From contig CAIPZV010000044.1 in the NCBI GenBank assembly GCA_903869595.1, positions 38,466 to 102,465 on the forward strand: 64,000 bases of DNA. The letters are read 5' to 3'. Below are positions 36,004 through 45,140 of this stretch, one piece after another (position 1 is the first letter of the stretch; every line of letters starts with the position of its first letter). The notes under the pieces are model-generated. The model made no database searches. It saw only the letters and a program-made list of their open reading frames with translations, and had not been told where the DNA came from. Origin of the DNA: an uncultured beta proteobacterium. GTDB lineage: Bacteria > Pseudomonadota > Gammaproteobacteria > Burkholderiales > Burkholderiaceae_C. A program made the translations under genes and the position numbers.

Positions 36004-36345
36004 ATGAACACGCTTTACGACTCTGACAGCTTTACCGTGACCCATATGCTGGCCAACGCACAGGCGCACAGTGACAGCAGCGCTGCTTTCCTGGGCCAGG
36101 GCAATACCACCCTCAGCGATGTGAAAACCGCGCAATACCCCCAAGGCGTGCCTATGCTGGCGCGCCACGGCTTTGAGATTGTGGACAAGCGCTCGGGTAA
36201 AGAGGTGTATCTGGACGGCTCTTGGGCCGAGTTGTTTCAGCAGCATATCGTGGCCTGGCAGGTGAATATGCCCACCCAGGAAGAGGTCGAGGAGACCTTG
36301 GAACAATACGCCGGGCTGGCGCAAAACCCGGTAGTGATTCACTAA
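36004..36345 (+). CDS. DUF3567 (BTH_I0359) family protein
   Basis: 113 residues. YDSDSFTVTHM at the N-terminus and ARHGFEIVDKRSGKEVYLDG then EEVEETLEQYAGLAQNPVVIH at the C-terminus are the signature of this Burkholderiales family. Compared with homologues it has a longer middle segment (residues 20-55). Start ATG 36004 at MNTLYDSDSF. Function unknown. Confidence 0.85.
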   Translation: MNTLYDSDSFTVTHMLANAQAHSDSSAAFLGQGNTTLSDVKTAQYPQGVPMLARHGFEIVDKRSGKEVYLDGSWAELFQQHIVAWQVNMPTQEEVEETLEQYAGLAQNPVVIH

Positions 36346-36418
36346 GGGCCTGCCTAGGTAATCGCCGTCAGGTAGTTGGGCGCAAGGTACCGGCTTGCAG
36401 ATGGAACCAAAGATCGCT

Positions 36419-36904
36419 ATGTCACTAAAAGCCTTGAGCCTTGCGCTTGCCATGTGTGGGGCCAGCCTTTGGGTGCAAGCCGCAGGCACCCATACCCATC
36501 CGGACACTCCAATTGGCGCGCCTGGCTATTCGGATAAAGTCACGCGCACAATCACCATTGACATGCAAGACAACATGCGCTTTGTGCCTGCAACGCTAGT
36601 TGTGAAACAGGGCGAAACCATACGTTTGTTGGTACGCAATAAGGGCGCAATGACGCATGAACTGGTGATGGGTAACAGCCAAGATTTGCTGGCCCATGCC
36701 AAGGCCATGCAGCAAGCGCCGCAAATGCAGCACCGCGATCCCAACAGCTTGAGCCTGGCGCCGGGTAGACAGGGCGAACTGCTGTGGCATTTCACCCGCG
36801 CCATGACGGTGGATTTTGCTTGTTTGCAGCCCGGCCATTTTGAATCTGGCATGCGTGGCAAGATTGAAGTGGCCAAGGGCCATTCAGACGCCCACGCACA
36901 CTGA
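36419..36904 (+). CDS. Cupredoxin-domain copper protein
   Basis: 161 residues with a signal peptide (LSLALAMCGASLWVQA). Type 1 copper ligands can be seen: H80 (MTHEL), C135 (FACLQPGHFESGM), H140 and M145. The His-rich ends (THTHP and HSDAHAH) may bind extra copper. Homologues are exported proteins in copper resistance or electron transfer loci. In-frame ATGs at 36395 and 36401 are alternative starts; 36419 gives the best signal peptide. Confidence 0.8.
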   Translation: MSLKALSLALAMCGASLWVQAAGTHTHPDTPIGAPGYSDKVTRTITIDMQDNMRFVPATLVVKQGETIRLLVRNKGAMTHELVMGNSQDLLAHAKAMQQAPQMQHRDPNSLSLAPGRQGELLWHFTRAMTVDFACLQPGHFESGMRGKIEVAKGHSDAHAH

Positions 36905-36988
36905 ACTAACGCCGCCATGCCGCGCCCTGGTGGGCAAGTGGCTGTGCTGGCAGTGCAAGCGTGGACGAAAGCCGGCTGAAACTGCGGC

Positions 36989-37693
36989 TTAGGTTCCCGC
37001 GTAGCGGTAAATCTGATTGCCTTGTGGCGCGTGTATTTGCGCGTTGAAGGACAGAATGATGCGTTCGCGTTCGCCTTCGTAAGGCATGGCTTTGTGGGGC
37101 AAGAATGCAGGGAAAAGTACTAGTTCACCTTCTTGCGGACTGACGTCCAAAGTGGCGTTTTGCATAAAGGCGTTGCCCATGTCCATGTGCGCACCGCCCA
37201 AGAGCGGGAACATCGGGCTGTAAAAGCGCGTGACGCCATTCTGCGCGCCCCATTGCGTGTGCTTGGCGCGTACGTCTGGCGGGTCGATTTGCAGGTAGTA
37301 CACGCCAGACCAAGAGCAATTGCCGTGCGTGTGTACATCATGGAAAGCGGCCCCGTTTTGAATCTGAAACCACAGGCCGGTAAGGAGCAATTGCAGCGGC
37401 TGCTGGCCCGGTGGCCAGACCTGTGCGTTGGCGCGCTGCGCGGTGTCTTGTAGCGACTGCACGATGAACTGCACCAGGGCCCGAAACTCGGGCACGTCCA
37501 CCCGGTTAAGCAAATCATCTTCGCTGGCGTAAAACGCACCAGCGCGCTCCGGGCGCAGTGCCACATCGGTGGCGCGCATGCTGGCAAACACGCGCGAAAG
37601 CACCGGATTGATATCGGCCGCCCCAGCAAAGCGGTGCCGCCCCATGGGCACCGGCCATTGGCCGGTGAAGCTCTTGCTTGCGTCCTCTTTCAT
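36989..37693 (-). CDS. 2OG-Fe(II) oxygenase-like protein
   Basis: 234 residues, jelly-roll fold inferred. Candidate iron ligands are in HDVHTHGNCSWSGVYYLQ (H118, D119, H121, H123) and H200 (PAFLPHKAMPY), with R211 as the 2-oxoglutarate salt-bridge candidate. It resembles the family of putative 2OG-Fe(II) oxygenases with HxHxxxxxSGVYY. It begins 31 bp after the MocA-like gene at the end of the cox cluster, same strand. Whether it belongs to CO metabolism is open. Confidence 0.7.
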   Translation of the reverse strand: MKEDASKSFTGQWPVPMGRHRFAGAADINPVLSRVFASMRATDVALRPERAGAFYASEDDLLNRVDVPEFRALVQFIVQSLQDTAQRANAQVWPPGQQPLQLLLTGLWFQIQNGAAFHDVHTHGNCSWSGVYYLQIDPPDVRAKHTQWGAQNGVTRFYSPMFPLLGGAHMDMGNAFMQNATLDVSPQEGELVLFPAFLPHKAMPYEGERERIILSFNAQIHAPQGNQIYRYAGT

Positions 37694-37724
37694 AGCCCCA
37701 CGCCTGTCGCCTCCGTAGACCCGC

Positions 37725-38405
37725 TCATGCGTGCACGTCGGCCAAGGCTTGCGGTAATTCCAGCTTCCAGCCGGTGCGCGTGGCCAGGGCCTCAATGTCT
37801 TGCAGCGTGTCCAGGTCGGTAATAAAGCGCGTGTTGTTGGTGTGGTGCAGATGCACCAAAGCCGGCTGGTTGTCGACAAAGTTGCGGCAGGCCAGATTGA
37901 CATCGCTGGCGCGGATGTCGGCCAGCGCCACATCGTCCATCACCAAGGGGTTGCCGCGCTGCCCATCGACCATGGGCACCAGCACATGGCCGCTGGTGCG
38001 TTTTTTGAAGGCGGCGATCAACTCCGTTAAATCGGCAGCGCCTAAGAGTGGTTGATCGGCCAGGGCCACCAGCACCGCATCAAAATTGCCGCGCAAAGCA
38101 TTGAGGCCGCAGCGCACCGAGCTTTGCTGGCCCAGTGCGAAGTCCGGGTTGTGCGCCAAGGTCACGGGGAAGGAGGCAATACTGGCTTCCACCGCATCGC
38201 GCGCATAGCCGGTGACCACCACCACCTCATCTACGCCAGCGCCGCTCAGCGCAATCAACTGGCGCTTGATCAGCGGCACGCCTTGCAGCGTGATCAGCGA
38301 CTTGGCGACACCGCCCATGCGGCTGCCTTGGCCGGCGGCCAGCAGCACGGCGCCAACGCGCAAGCGGGCATAGAGTCCGCCACCTTGTTTGAGTAAACAT
38401 CCCAT
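37725..38405 (-). CDS. MocA/MobA-like nucleotidyltransferase
   Basis: 226 residues. The nucleotide motif LLAAGQGSRMG (21-31) with K35, then ADQPLL at the mid-sequence metal site and GQRGNPL, mark the molybdopterin cytidylyl-/guanylyltransferase family. CO dehydrogenase needs the molybdopterin cytosine dinucleotide cofactor, so a CTP-dependent role (MocA) is likely. Starts 2 bp after coxE. Confidence 0.85.
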   Translation of the reverse strand: MGCLLKQGGGLYARLRVGAVLLAAGQGSRMGGVAKSLITLQGVPLIKRQLIALSGAGVDEVVVVTGYARDAVEASIASFPVTLAHNPDFALGQQSSVRCGLNALRGNFDAVLVALADQPLLGAADLTELIAAFKKRTSGHVLVPMVDGQRGNPLVMDDVALADIRASDVNLACRNFVDNQPALVHLHHTNNTRFITDLDTLQDIEALATRTGWKLELPQALADVHA

Positions 38406-38407
38406 GC

Positions 38408-39616
38408 TTAGGCCTTGTGTGTGTGGGTGGAAAAAAGTGTGCTGCGCAGCAAGTCGGGCAGCCTTGCCAGGCTAGCCAGATTATGGGCCGGCATAGCACG
38501 GTAGATATTGGGCAGTGCGCCTTGCATGGCCTCGGATTGGGGTAGTTGTTTAGTCGGATGCAGCCAGCACACGCGCACGCCGCGCGCACGCAGGCGCGCT
38601 AGCAGCTCGCCCAGCGCCGCTGGCGGGTCGGTGTCGTAGCCATCGCTAAAGACCAAAAACACATCGCCCCGGCGCAACCAGCGGCCCATGTGCAGGTCCA
38701 CGGCTTCCTGCAAGCAAGACGCGATGCGCGTGCCGCCGCCAAAGCCAAAGGTGACGGCATTGATTTTTTCTTGTACGCGCTCGCTGCGCTGCTTCATGAG
38801 GGGCGTCACTTCGGCCAGCCGGGTGTGAAACACAAAGGCCCGGGCTTGCAGCACTTCCACAAAAGCGCGGCTCAGGCGCAAAAAAAATTGCGCATGCACC
38901 TCCATGGATCGGCTGACATCCACCAACACCGCCACCCGTGGCGTGCGGCGGCGCGGCTGGGTGCGGTGCAGGGCGATCAACTCGCCGCCGCTGGCCAGGG
39001 CCGCGCGCATCGAGCGGCGCAGGTGCACCGTGCCGGCGTGCACATCATGCGCGCGCCTGCGCGTCAGTTGGGTGTGCATGCGCCGCTTGAGCGCGCGCAC
39101 CAAGGGTTCAAAGCGGTCCAAGTCGCCGGGCAGCCAATCTGCAAAATCGCGTTCATCGGGCGCAGCATGGCGGCTGGCGCCGGCTTGGGCGCGCTGGCTT
39201 TCGCTGCTGGTATCGCTTTCGCCCACCGCCGCATCGTCGGCCTGCCCCACACTGTTTTGCTGCTGGCCCGGCGGCGTGTTGCCTGCCTGCTGCGCCATGT
39301 CTTGGTGCATTTGCTGCACCAATTGCTGCAAATGCCGCGGCTTGTGTTGCAGGCCCGAAGTCCGCGCGGTGCCGCGCACCTTGTGCGGAAACCAAAAGGC
39401 CTGGTGCAACTCCGGGTACTTGGCCCATTGCGCCTGGCTGCCGCTGGCAATCGCGCGCCACAAGGCCTCGGTGCGCTTCCACTGCGCTAGTGGCAGTGCG
39501 CTGGCGGCGCGCAGCATCAAATTGATTTCGGCAAAACCCAAGGCAAAGCCGTGTTCGCGCAAGTAGTGCGCAAAATCAGCCAGTTGCTGGCGCGGGTCGG
39601 TCGCGGTGGGCTGCAT
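38408..39616 (-). CDS. coxE: CoxE-like VWA-domain protein
   Basis: 402 residues. The VWA domain (from about 228) has the MIDAS DxSxS as D233-V-S235-R-S237. The middle (105-150) is Gln/Ser-rich. CoxE works with the MoxR ATPase CoxD in maturing the CuSMoO2 active site of CO dehydrogenase in Oligotropha (established for that system). It lies between coxD and the MocA-like gene with 14 and 2 bp gaps. Confidence 0.9.
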   Translation of the reverse strand: MQPTATDPRQQLADFAHYLREHGFALGFAEINLMLRAASALPLAQWKRTEALWRAIASGSQAQWAKYPELHQAFWFPHKVRGTARTSGLQHKPRHLQQLVQQMHQDMAQQAGNTPPGQQQNSVGQADDAAVGESDTSSESQRAQAGASRHAAPDERDFADWLPGDLDRFEPLVRALKRRMHTQLTRRRAHDVHAGTVHLRRSMRAALASGGELIALHRTQPRRRTPRVAVLVDVSRSMEVHAQFFLRLSRAFVEVLQARAFVFHTRLAEVTPLMKQRSERVQEKINAVTFGFGGGTRIASCLQEAVDLHMGRWLRRGDVFLVFSDGYDTDPPAALGELLARLRARGVRVCWLHPTKQLPQSEAMQGALPNIYRAMPAHNLASLARLPDLLRSTLFSTHTHKA

Positions 39617-39630
39617 GGCCGCGCAAGTGC

Positions 39631-40611
39631 TTACTTAAAGCCGCCGGCGACGCCCACGTCCTGGCCGATACGCGGGCCGTCGATCAGCTTGGCTACGCGC
39701 TCGGGAGTCACGCCCCAGCGATCGTTGCGCGTCTTGAGCAGCGCGGCTAGCGAATGGCTGAGCAGCGCAGGGTCTTGCGGCAACTCTTGCAGGCCGAGTT
39801 TGAAGAGCACGCGCACCCAATCCAGGGTTTCGGCAATGCCCGGCGTTTTGTCCAGGTCTTCTTTGCGCAGGCGCTGTACAAAGGCCACTGATTCTTCCAC
39901 CAGGCGGCTGGCCGCTTCGGGCACCAGCGTGCGCACAATGTGCATGTCGCGCGCCAGGCTAGGAAAGTCCAGGTAATGAAACAAGCAGCGGCGGCGCAGC
40001 GCATCCGACAAATCGCGCGTGCCATTGCTGGTCAGCACCACCAGCGGTTTGCTGCGTGCGTGCAAAGTGCCCAATTCGGGAATACTGATCTGGTACTCCG
40101 ACAGCATTTCCAGCAAAAACGCTTCAAAGGCCTCGTCCGCGCGGTCGATCTCGTCAATCAGCAAGACGCAAGGCACTTCGCTGCGTATGGCTTGCAGCAA
40201 AGGGCGTTGCAGCAAAAACGCTTCCGAAAACAAATTGCTGCGTAAGGCCTCTTGGCCGTTGGCGCTAGCGCCTGCGGCTTCACCTTTGGCGGTATTTGTG
40301 GCGGCCCCAGCACCCGCTTCGGCGAGGCGTATTTCCAGCAACTGGCGGCTGTAATTCCATTCGTAGACCGCTTGGCCCAGGTCCAGGCCTTCGTAGCATT
40401 GCAAGCGCAGCAGCGGGCGGCCCAAAGCGCGCGCGCAGGCAGCGGCTATCGCGGTCTTGCCGACACCGGCCTCGCCTTCAATCAGCATGGGCCGCTCTAG
40501 TGACAAAGCCATCCAGACCAGGCTGGCGACATCCTCGTCGGCGATATACCCGGCGCCGAATAATTGTTCGCGCAAGCCTTGTGGGCTAGGCGGCACAGTC
40601 GCCTCAGGCAT
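39631..40611 (-). CDS. coxD: CoxD-like MoxR AAA+ ATPase
   Basis: 326 residues. Walker A GEAGVGKT (46-53), Walker B LLIDEID (150-156), sensor 1 TSNGTRDLSDALRRR, and sensor 2 region. It belongs to the MoxR group that pairs with VWA proteins; in CO oxidisers CoxD is the chaperone that inserts sulfur/copper into the molybdenum site. It starts 3 bp after coxG. Confidence 0.92.
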   Translation of the reverse strand: MPEATVPPSPQGLREQLFGAGYIADEDVASLVWMALSLERPMLIEGEAGVGKTAIAAACARALGRPLLRLQCYEGLDLGQAVYEWNYSRQLLEIRLAEAGAGAATNTAKGEAAGASANGQEALRSNLFSEAFLLQRPLLQAIRSEVPCVLLIDEIDRADEAFEAFLLEMLSEYQISIPELGTLHARSKPLVVLTSNGTRDLSDALRRRCLFHYLDFPSLARDMHIVRTLVPEAASRLVEESVAFVQRLRKEDLDKTPGIAETLDWVRVLFKLGLQELPQDPALLSHSLAALLKTRNDRWGVTPERVAKLIDGPRIGQDVGVAGGFK

Positions 40612-40614
40612 GTC

Positions 40615-41247
40615 TTAGGATTTTTTGCCGAACAGGCCGGCAAAAAATTGCTTGATCAATGACCAGACCAAGCCCAAGGCGTTGAACTCGGTCGCCACCA
40701 CCGGCGCGGCCGGGGCACTGGGCGCTGCTGCACTGGGGCTGGCAGCAGCAGCGCTAGGCGCCGCACCTGCATCCGCCGCAGGCGCACTGGCTTGCATGGC
40801 TTGGGCTTTTTGCGAAAACACCTCGGCAAACTGCGCCAAGATCATGTCGGACACCGAGTTCATCATGCGTCCGCCAAACTGGGCGAATTTGCCGTTGACG
40901 ATCACCGCTGCATGCCCGGCCAGCACACAGTGGCCGTTCTCGCCAGGCAGCAAAGAAGCGGTTAACTCCATGGACGCGGACGAGCCGCCTTTGTCCGCGC
41001 CTTTGCCCAGCATCTTGAGTGTGTGGGTGGCTGCATCCAGCGCGAGGATTTCAATCGTTCCGGCAAAGGCCGCCACGGCGGGCCCGACTTTTACGCGCAC
41101 GCTGCCCATGAAGTGGGTGGCGTCAATGTCCTCGGTGATTTGCGCACCGGGCATGCAGGTGGCCAGCGCATGCATATCCGACAACACCGCCCAGGCGGCG
41201 GGAATACCGGCGCTCACCGGGTATTTCTTTTCAATCACGACTTCCAT
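40615..41247 (-). CDS. coxG: CoxG-like SRPBCC protein (CO dehydrogenase subunit G)
   Basis: 210 residues. N-terminal CoxG domain (about 1-150), with MEVVIEKKYPVSAGIPAAWAVL and MPGAQITEDIDATHFMGSVRVKVGP; then an Ala/Pro-rich linker and a short hydrophobic C-terminal helix (FNALGLVWSLIKQFFAGLFG). CoxG tethers CO dehydrogenase to the membrane and, in recent work on form I enzymes, delivers quinone. It is preceded by a hairpin (41266-41309). Confidence 0.92.
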   Translation of the reverse strand: MEVVIEKKYPVSAGIPAAWAVLSDMHALATCMPGAQITEDIDATHFMGSVRVKVGPAVAAFAGTIEILALDAATHTLKMLGKGADKGGSSASMELTASLLPGENGHCVLAGHAAVIVNGKFAQFGGRMMNSVSDMILAQFAEVFSQKAQAMQASAPAADAGAAPSAAAASPSAAAPSAPAAPVVATEFNALGLVWSLIKQFFAGLFGKKS

Positions 41248-41265
41248 GCATGTACTTTCTGCTGT

Positions 41266-41309
41266 TTAAAAAAAGGAAAAGGGCTGGCACGCTCGCGCGC
41301 ACCGGCCCT
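41266..41309 (-). terminator. Terminator-like hairpin between coxL and coxG
   Basis: On the minus strand a 13-position stem with one mismatch and two wobbles (41280-41309), followed by TTTTCC and seven T. Only about 18 nt separate it from the coxG ATG, leaving no room for a promoter after it, so partial read-through is expected: coxMSL more, coxGDE less. Confidence 0.6.
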
Positions 41310-41330
41310 GGGTTGGTGCAAAGCCGCGCG

Positions 41331-43733
41331 TCAGGTGTTAACGCCCGATTTTTTGAGCTGCTGCCATACGCGGTAAGCGGTGTGCGGCATGTTGAAGTGC
41401 GTCACACCCAAGTGCGCAAAGGCATCGACCATGGCGCTGGTAAAGGTGGGGATGCTGCCCACGTGGGGCGACTCGGCCACGCCTTTGGCACCGATGGGGT
41501 GGTGCGGCGAAGGCGTTACCGTATGGTCGGTTTCCCAATGCGGCGTTTCTACGGCGGTAGGTAGGAAATAGTCCATCAGCGAGTTGCCTTGGATATTGCC
41601 TTGCTTGTCGAAAGACAGCAATTGACCCATCGCCACGGCATAGCCCTCGGTCAGACCGCCATGGATTTGGCCTTCGATGATCATGGGGTTGATGCGGGTG
41701 CCACAATCGTCCAGCGCATAGAAGCGGCGGATTTTGGTCTCGCCCGTGCCCTTGTCGATGTCCACCACGCACAGGTAAATACCAAAGGGGAATGTGAAGT
41801 TCGGCGGATCGTAGTAATGCACGGCTTCCAGCCCAGGCTCCAAACCGGGGGGTGGGCTGTTGTAAGCGGCCCAGGCGATCTGCGTCATGGTCTTGTACTT
41901 GGCGTCGTCACCGCGCACTTTGAAGCGGTCGATTTCCCACTCCAGATCCGCCTCGCTCACTTCCATCAAATGCGCCGCAATCTTCTTGGCTTTTGCGTGG
42001 ATTTTGCGCGCTGCCATGGCAATCGCCGCACCGGCTACCGGTGTGGAGCGCGAGCCATACGTACCCAGACCATAAGGCGCGGTGCTGGTATCGCCTTCTT
42101 CGACTTGGATAATTTCCGAAGAAATACCCAGCTCGGTCGCGATGATTTGCGCATAGGTGGTTTGGTGGCCCTGGCCTTGCGAGATGGTGCCCATGCGCGC
42201 AATCGCGCTACCGGTGGGGTGCACGCGAATTTCGCAGGAATCAAACATGCCCACACCCAAGATGTCGCATATCTTGGATGGGCCTGCACCTACCACTTCG
42301 GTAAAGGTCACCAGGCCAATGCCCATCAGCGTGGGGCAGTTCGGATCGGCGCGTTTGACGGCTTGCTCGGCGCGCAGTGCTTTGTAGTCCACGGCATCGA
42401 GCACTTTGTCCAGCGCGGTTTGGTAGTCGCCCGAATCGTAGTCAAAGCCCAGTGCGGAATGGTAGGGAAACTGCTCGCGCTTGATAAAGTTTTTCGCACG
42501 GATCTCGGCTTTGTCCATGCCCAGCTTTTGCGCCAGCACGTCGACCATGCGCTCAACCAAGTACACCGCTTCGGTGACCCGGAAGGAGCAGCGGTAGGCC
42601 ACGCCGCCCGGTGCTTTGTTGGTGTAAACACCATCGACCTTGCAATAGGCATTGGCAATGTCGTAGCTGCCGGTGCAGATGTGGAACATGCCCGCCGGGA
42701 ATTTGGTCGGGTCGGCACAGGCGTCAAACGCGCCGTGGTCGGCGATCACATTGGTGCGCAGCGCCAAAATTTTGCCGTCGGCGGTAGCAGCCAGTTCACC
42801 ACTCATGTGGTAATCCCGCGCAAAGCCGGTGGAGGACAAATTCTCGATACGGTCTTCCACCCACTTGACCGGGCGGCCCAGCACGATAGAGGCCACGATG
42901 GCGCAGACATAGCCGGGGTAAATGGGCACTTTGTTGCCAAAACCGCCGCCGATGTCGGGCGAGACGATGCGCACTTTCGATTCAGGAATGCCCGAGAGCA
43001 TGGACACCACGGTGCGCACAATATGCGGCGCCTGGCTGGTGAGGTAGGTAGTGAGCTCGCCGCGGATCGGGTCAAAGGACGCCACCGCGCCGCAGGTCTC
43101 TAGCGGGCAGGGGTGCACGCGCGGGTAATGCATGTCTTGCGATACCGTCACGGCGGCGCTGGCAAACACCGCATCGGTAGCGGCTTTGTCGCCCGCTTCC
43201 CAAGTAAAGATGTGGTTGTGGTGGTAACGCTTACCATGCGCGCCTTCGGTTTTACCGGCCAGGTCTTCGCGCAGCACGGGTGCACCGGGCTTAAGCGCTT
43301 CAAACGGGTCCACCACGGCTTCGAGTTCTTCGTATTCCACTTCCACGGCTTCCACGCCATCGGCCGCGCTGTAGCGGTCTTCGGCGATCACCACGGCTAC
43401 TTCCTGCATTTGGAAGTGCACTTTTTCATCGGCCAATACGGCTTGCACATCACCGGCCAGCGTGGGCATCCAGTGCAGTTTGAGCGGCTTCAAATCGTCA
43501 GCCGTCAACACGGCGATCACGCCCGGAATCTTGAGCGCAGCTTCTTTGTTGATGCGCTTGATGCGCGCATGCGCCACCGAAGCGCGCACGATGTCCATAT
43601 GCACCATGCCGGGCAGCTTGATGTCATCGACGTAATTGCCCTTGCCTTGGATAAAGCGGGCGTCTTCTTTGCGCAGGCGTGAATCGCCCATGCCCATCAG
43701 GGCTTTTTCGCGGTCACTTAAGGGTGCGTTCAT
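41331..43733 (-). CDS. coxL: Aerobic CO dehydrogenase large subunit, form I
   Basis: 800 residues, Mo-hydroxylase large subunit. The active-site loop AYRCSFR at 379-385 contains the Cu-binding cysteine C382 (equivalent to Cys388 in Oligotropha) and defines form I, the bona fide CO oxidiser; form II has AYRGAGR. GGGFGNKVPIYPG and the C-terminal GAKGVAESPHVG (with the conserved Glu base) complete the site. With coxM and coxS it forms the (LMS)2 enzyme oxidising CO to CO2. Cytoplasmic, membrane-associated. Confidence 0.97.
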   Translation of the reverse strand: MNAPLSDREKALMGMGDSRLRKEDARFIQGKGNYVDDIKLPGMVHMDIVRASVAHARIKRINKEAALKIPGVIAVLTADDLKPLKLHWMPTLAGDVQAVLADEKVHFQMQEVAVVIAEDRYSAADGVEAVEVEYEELEAVVDPFEALKPGAPVLREDLAGKTEGAHGKRYHHNHIFTWEAGDKAATDAVFASAAVTVSQDMHYPRVHPCPLETCGAVASFDPIRGELTTYLTSQAPHIVRTVVSMLSGIPESKVRIVSPDIGGGFGNKVPIYPGYVCAIVASIVLGRPVKWVEDRIENLSSTGFARDYHMSGELAATADGKILALRTNVIADHGAFDACADPTKFPAGMFHICTGSYDIANAYCKVDGVYTNKAPGGVAYRCSFRVTEAVYLVERMVDVLAQKLGMDKAEIRAKNFIKREQFPYHSALGFDYDSGDYQTALDKVLDAVDYKALRAEQAVKRADPNCPTLMGIGLVTFTEVVGAGPSKICDILGVGMFDSCEIRVHPTGSAIARMGTISQGQGHQTTYAQIIATELGISSEIIQVEEGDTSTAPYGLGTYGSRSTPVAGAAIAMAARKIHAKAKKIAAHLMEVSEADLEWEIDRFKVRGDDAKYKTMTQIAWAAYNSPPPGLEPGLEAVHYYDPPNFTFPFGIYLCVVDIDKGTGETKIRRFYALDDCGTRINPMIIEGQIHGGLTEGYAVAMGQLLSFDKQGNIQGNSLMDYFLPTAVETPHWETDHTVTPSPHHPIGAKGVAESPHVGSIPTFTSAMVDAFAHLGVTHFNMPHTAYRVWQQLKKSGVNT

Positions 43734-43757
43734 GAAGGTCTCCTTCGGTAGGTTGTT

Positions 43758-44249
43758 TTAAGCGGCGACGGATTGGGCATCGCGCAGCGTGGCTGCCGCA
43801 TGCAAAACCGCTTTGACGATGTTTTGGTAGCCAGTGCAGCGGCACAAATTGCCCGACATGCCCACGCGCACTTCCTGCTCGGTGGGGTTGGGGTTGTCTT
43901 GCAACAAGCGGTACGCGCGCATCAGCATGCCCGGTGTGCAAAAGCCGCATTGCAAGCCGTGCTCTTTGTAAAAACCGTCTTGCAGCGCATGCAGCACGCC
44001 GCCGTTGGCCAGGCCTTCGACGGTTTTAACTTCGCTGCCTTCGCACTGCACCGTCAGGTGCGTGCAGGACTTGACCGACTGGCCGTCAATGTCCACGGTG
44101 CAAGCGCCGCAGTGACTGGTCTCGCAGCCTATGTGCGCGCCCGTCAGGTTCATTTTTTCACGCAGAAAGTGGACCAGCAGGGTGCGCGGCTCGACCGCCT
44201 CTTCCACTTGTTTTCCATTGACGTGTAGGGATACGATTTTTTTGCTCAT
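43758..44249 (-). CDS. coxS: CO dehydrogenase small subunit, 2x[2Fe-2S]
   Basis: 163 residues. N-terminal plant-ferredoxin cluster: C42, C47, C50, C62 ([10 protein letters not shown]). C-terminal cluster: C101, C104, C136, C138 ([14 protein letters not shown]). Transfers electrons from the Mo site to FAD. It lies between coxM and coxL, the standard M-S-L order. Confidence 0.97.
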   Translation of the reverse strand: MSKKIVSLHVNGKQVEEAVEPRTLLVHFLREKMNLTGAHIGCETSHCGACTVDIDGQSVKSCTHLTVQCEGSEVKTVEGLANGGVLHALQDGFYKEHGLQCGFCTPGMLMRAYRLLQDNPNPTEQEVRVGMSGNLCRCTGYQNIVKAVLHAAATLRDAQSVAA

Positions 44250-44276
44250 AGCAGGTTTCTCCGGATCGGGTGGGGT

Positions 44277-45140
44277 TCAGGCGCAGCGGGCGGCAGCGGC
44301 GCGGATGGCGCGCTTGCACATCTCGGCGGCCATGGCGGTTTTGTATTCCACATCACCGCGCAGGTCTTCGGCGGGGTCGCATATCGAGCGCACCGCAGCG
44401 GCAGCGAGGTTGATGGTGGCGTCGGTCAAGGGCTGGCCTACCAGCGCGGCTTCGGCGGCGGTGGCGCGCAGCGCGGTCGGCGCCACATTGGTCAGGCCAA
44501 TGCTGGCGTGCGTTACTTTGCCAGCAGACATGCGCAAAATAACGGCGGCGCCTGCGGTGGCCCAATCGCCGGTTTTGCGCTTGAGCTTTTGGTAGGCGTA
44601 GCCCGTGCCTGCGGCAAAGGGCGCGACCAGGATGGCGGTCAGGATTTCGTCTTCGGCCAGCGCGGTCATGTAGGTACCGTGGAAAAAGTCCACCGCCTTG
44701 ACCTGGCGCGTGCCCTTGGGGCCTTGCAATTCAAAGGTGGCATCCAGCGCCATGGCGATGGCCGGATGGTCATTGCCCGGGTCGCCATGGGCAATATCGC
44801 CGCCGATGGTGCCCCGGTTGCGCACCTGCGGGTCGGCGATCAGCAGCGCTGCTTCGGGCAACAAGGGCAGGTGTTTCTGTAAGAGGGGCGATGCGATCAG
44901 CTCGTTTTCGCTGGTCATGGCGCCGATGCGGATCACGCCAGCGCTTTCGCTGATGCCGCGCAATTCGGGGATGCGGTTGATGTCAATCAGCGTGCCCGGC
45001 TGCGCAAAACGCAGCTTCATCATGGGCAGCAGGCTGTGACCGCCTGCCAGCAGCTTGGCGTCGTCGCCCAAACTCGATAGCAGGGAAATGGCCTCCGCGA
45101 TGGTGCGCGGGGCATGGTAATCAAATGCCGGTGGGATCAC
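44277..45140 (-). CDS. coxM: CO dehydrogenase medium subunit, FAD-binding
   Basis: 287 residues. FAD motifs AGGHSLLPMMKLR and TIGGDIAHGDPGNDHPA are the CoxM signatures. The start is GTG 45140 (protein begins MIPPAFDYHAPRT), preceded by a GAAGGAGAC ribosome site; the longer frame from ATG 45188 reads through that site and is rejected. First gene of coxMSL, with a 134-bp upstream region that carries repeats. Confidence 0.96.
   Translation of the reverse strand: MIPPAFDYHAPRTIAEAISLLSSLGDDAKLLAGGHSLLPMMKLRFAQPGTLIDINRIPELRGISESAGVIRIGAMTSENELIASPLLQKHLPLLPEAALLIADPQVRNRGTIGGDIAHGDPGNDHPAIAMALDATFELQGPKGTRQVKAVDFFHGTYMTALAEDEILTAILVAPFAAGTGYAYQKLKRKTGDWATAGAAVILRMSAGKVTHASIGLTNVAPTALRATAAEAALVGQPLTDATINLAAAAVRSICDPAEDLRGDVEYKTAMAAEMCKRAIRAAAARCA

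Noticed and set aside
41589..43103. Long open frame of 504 codons on the plus strand antisense to coxL
   Set aside because: Composition typical of a reverse-frame shadow of a G+C-rich gene; no ribosome site, no domains, and coxL is certain.
41331..43733. CoxL considered as a xanthine dehydrogenase or form II homologue
   Set aside because: AYRCSFR rather than AYRGAGR-type loop, and complete coxGDE plus RcoM context.
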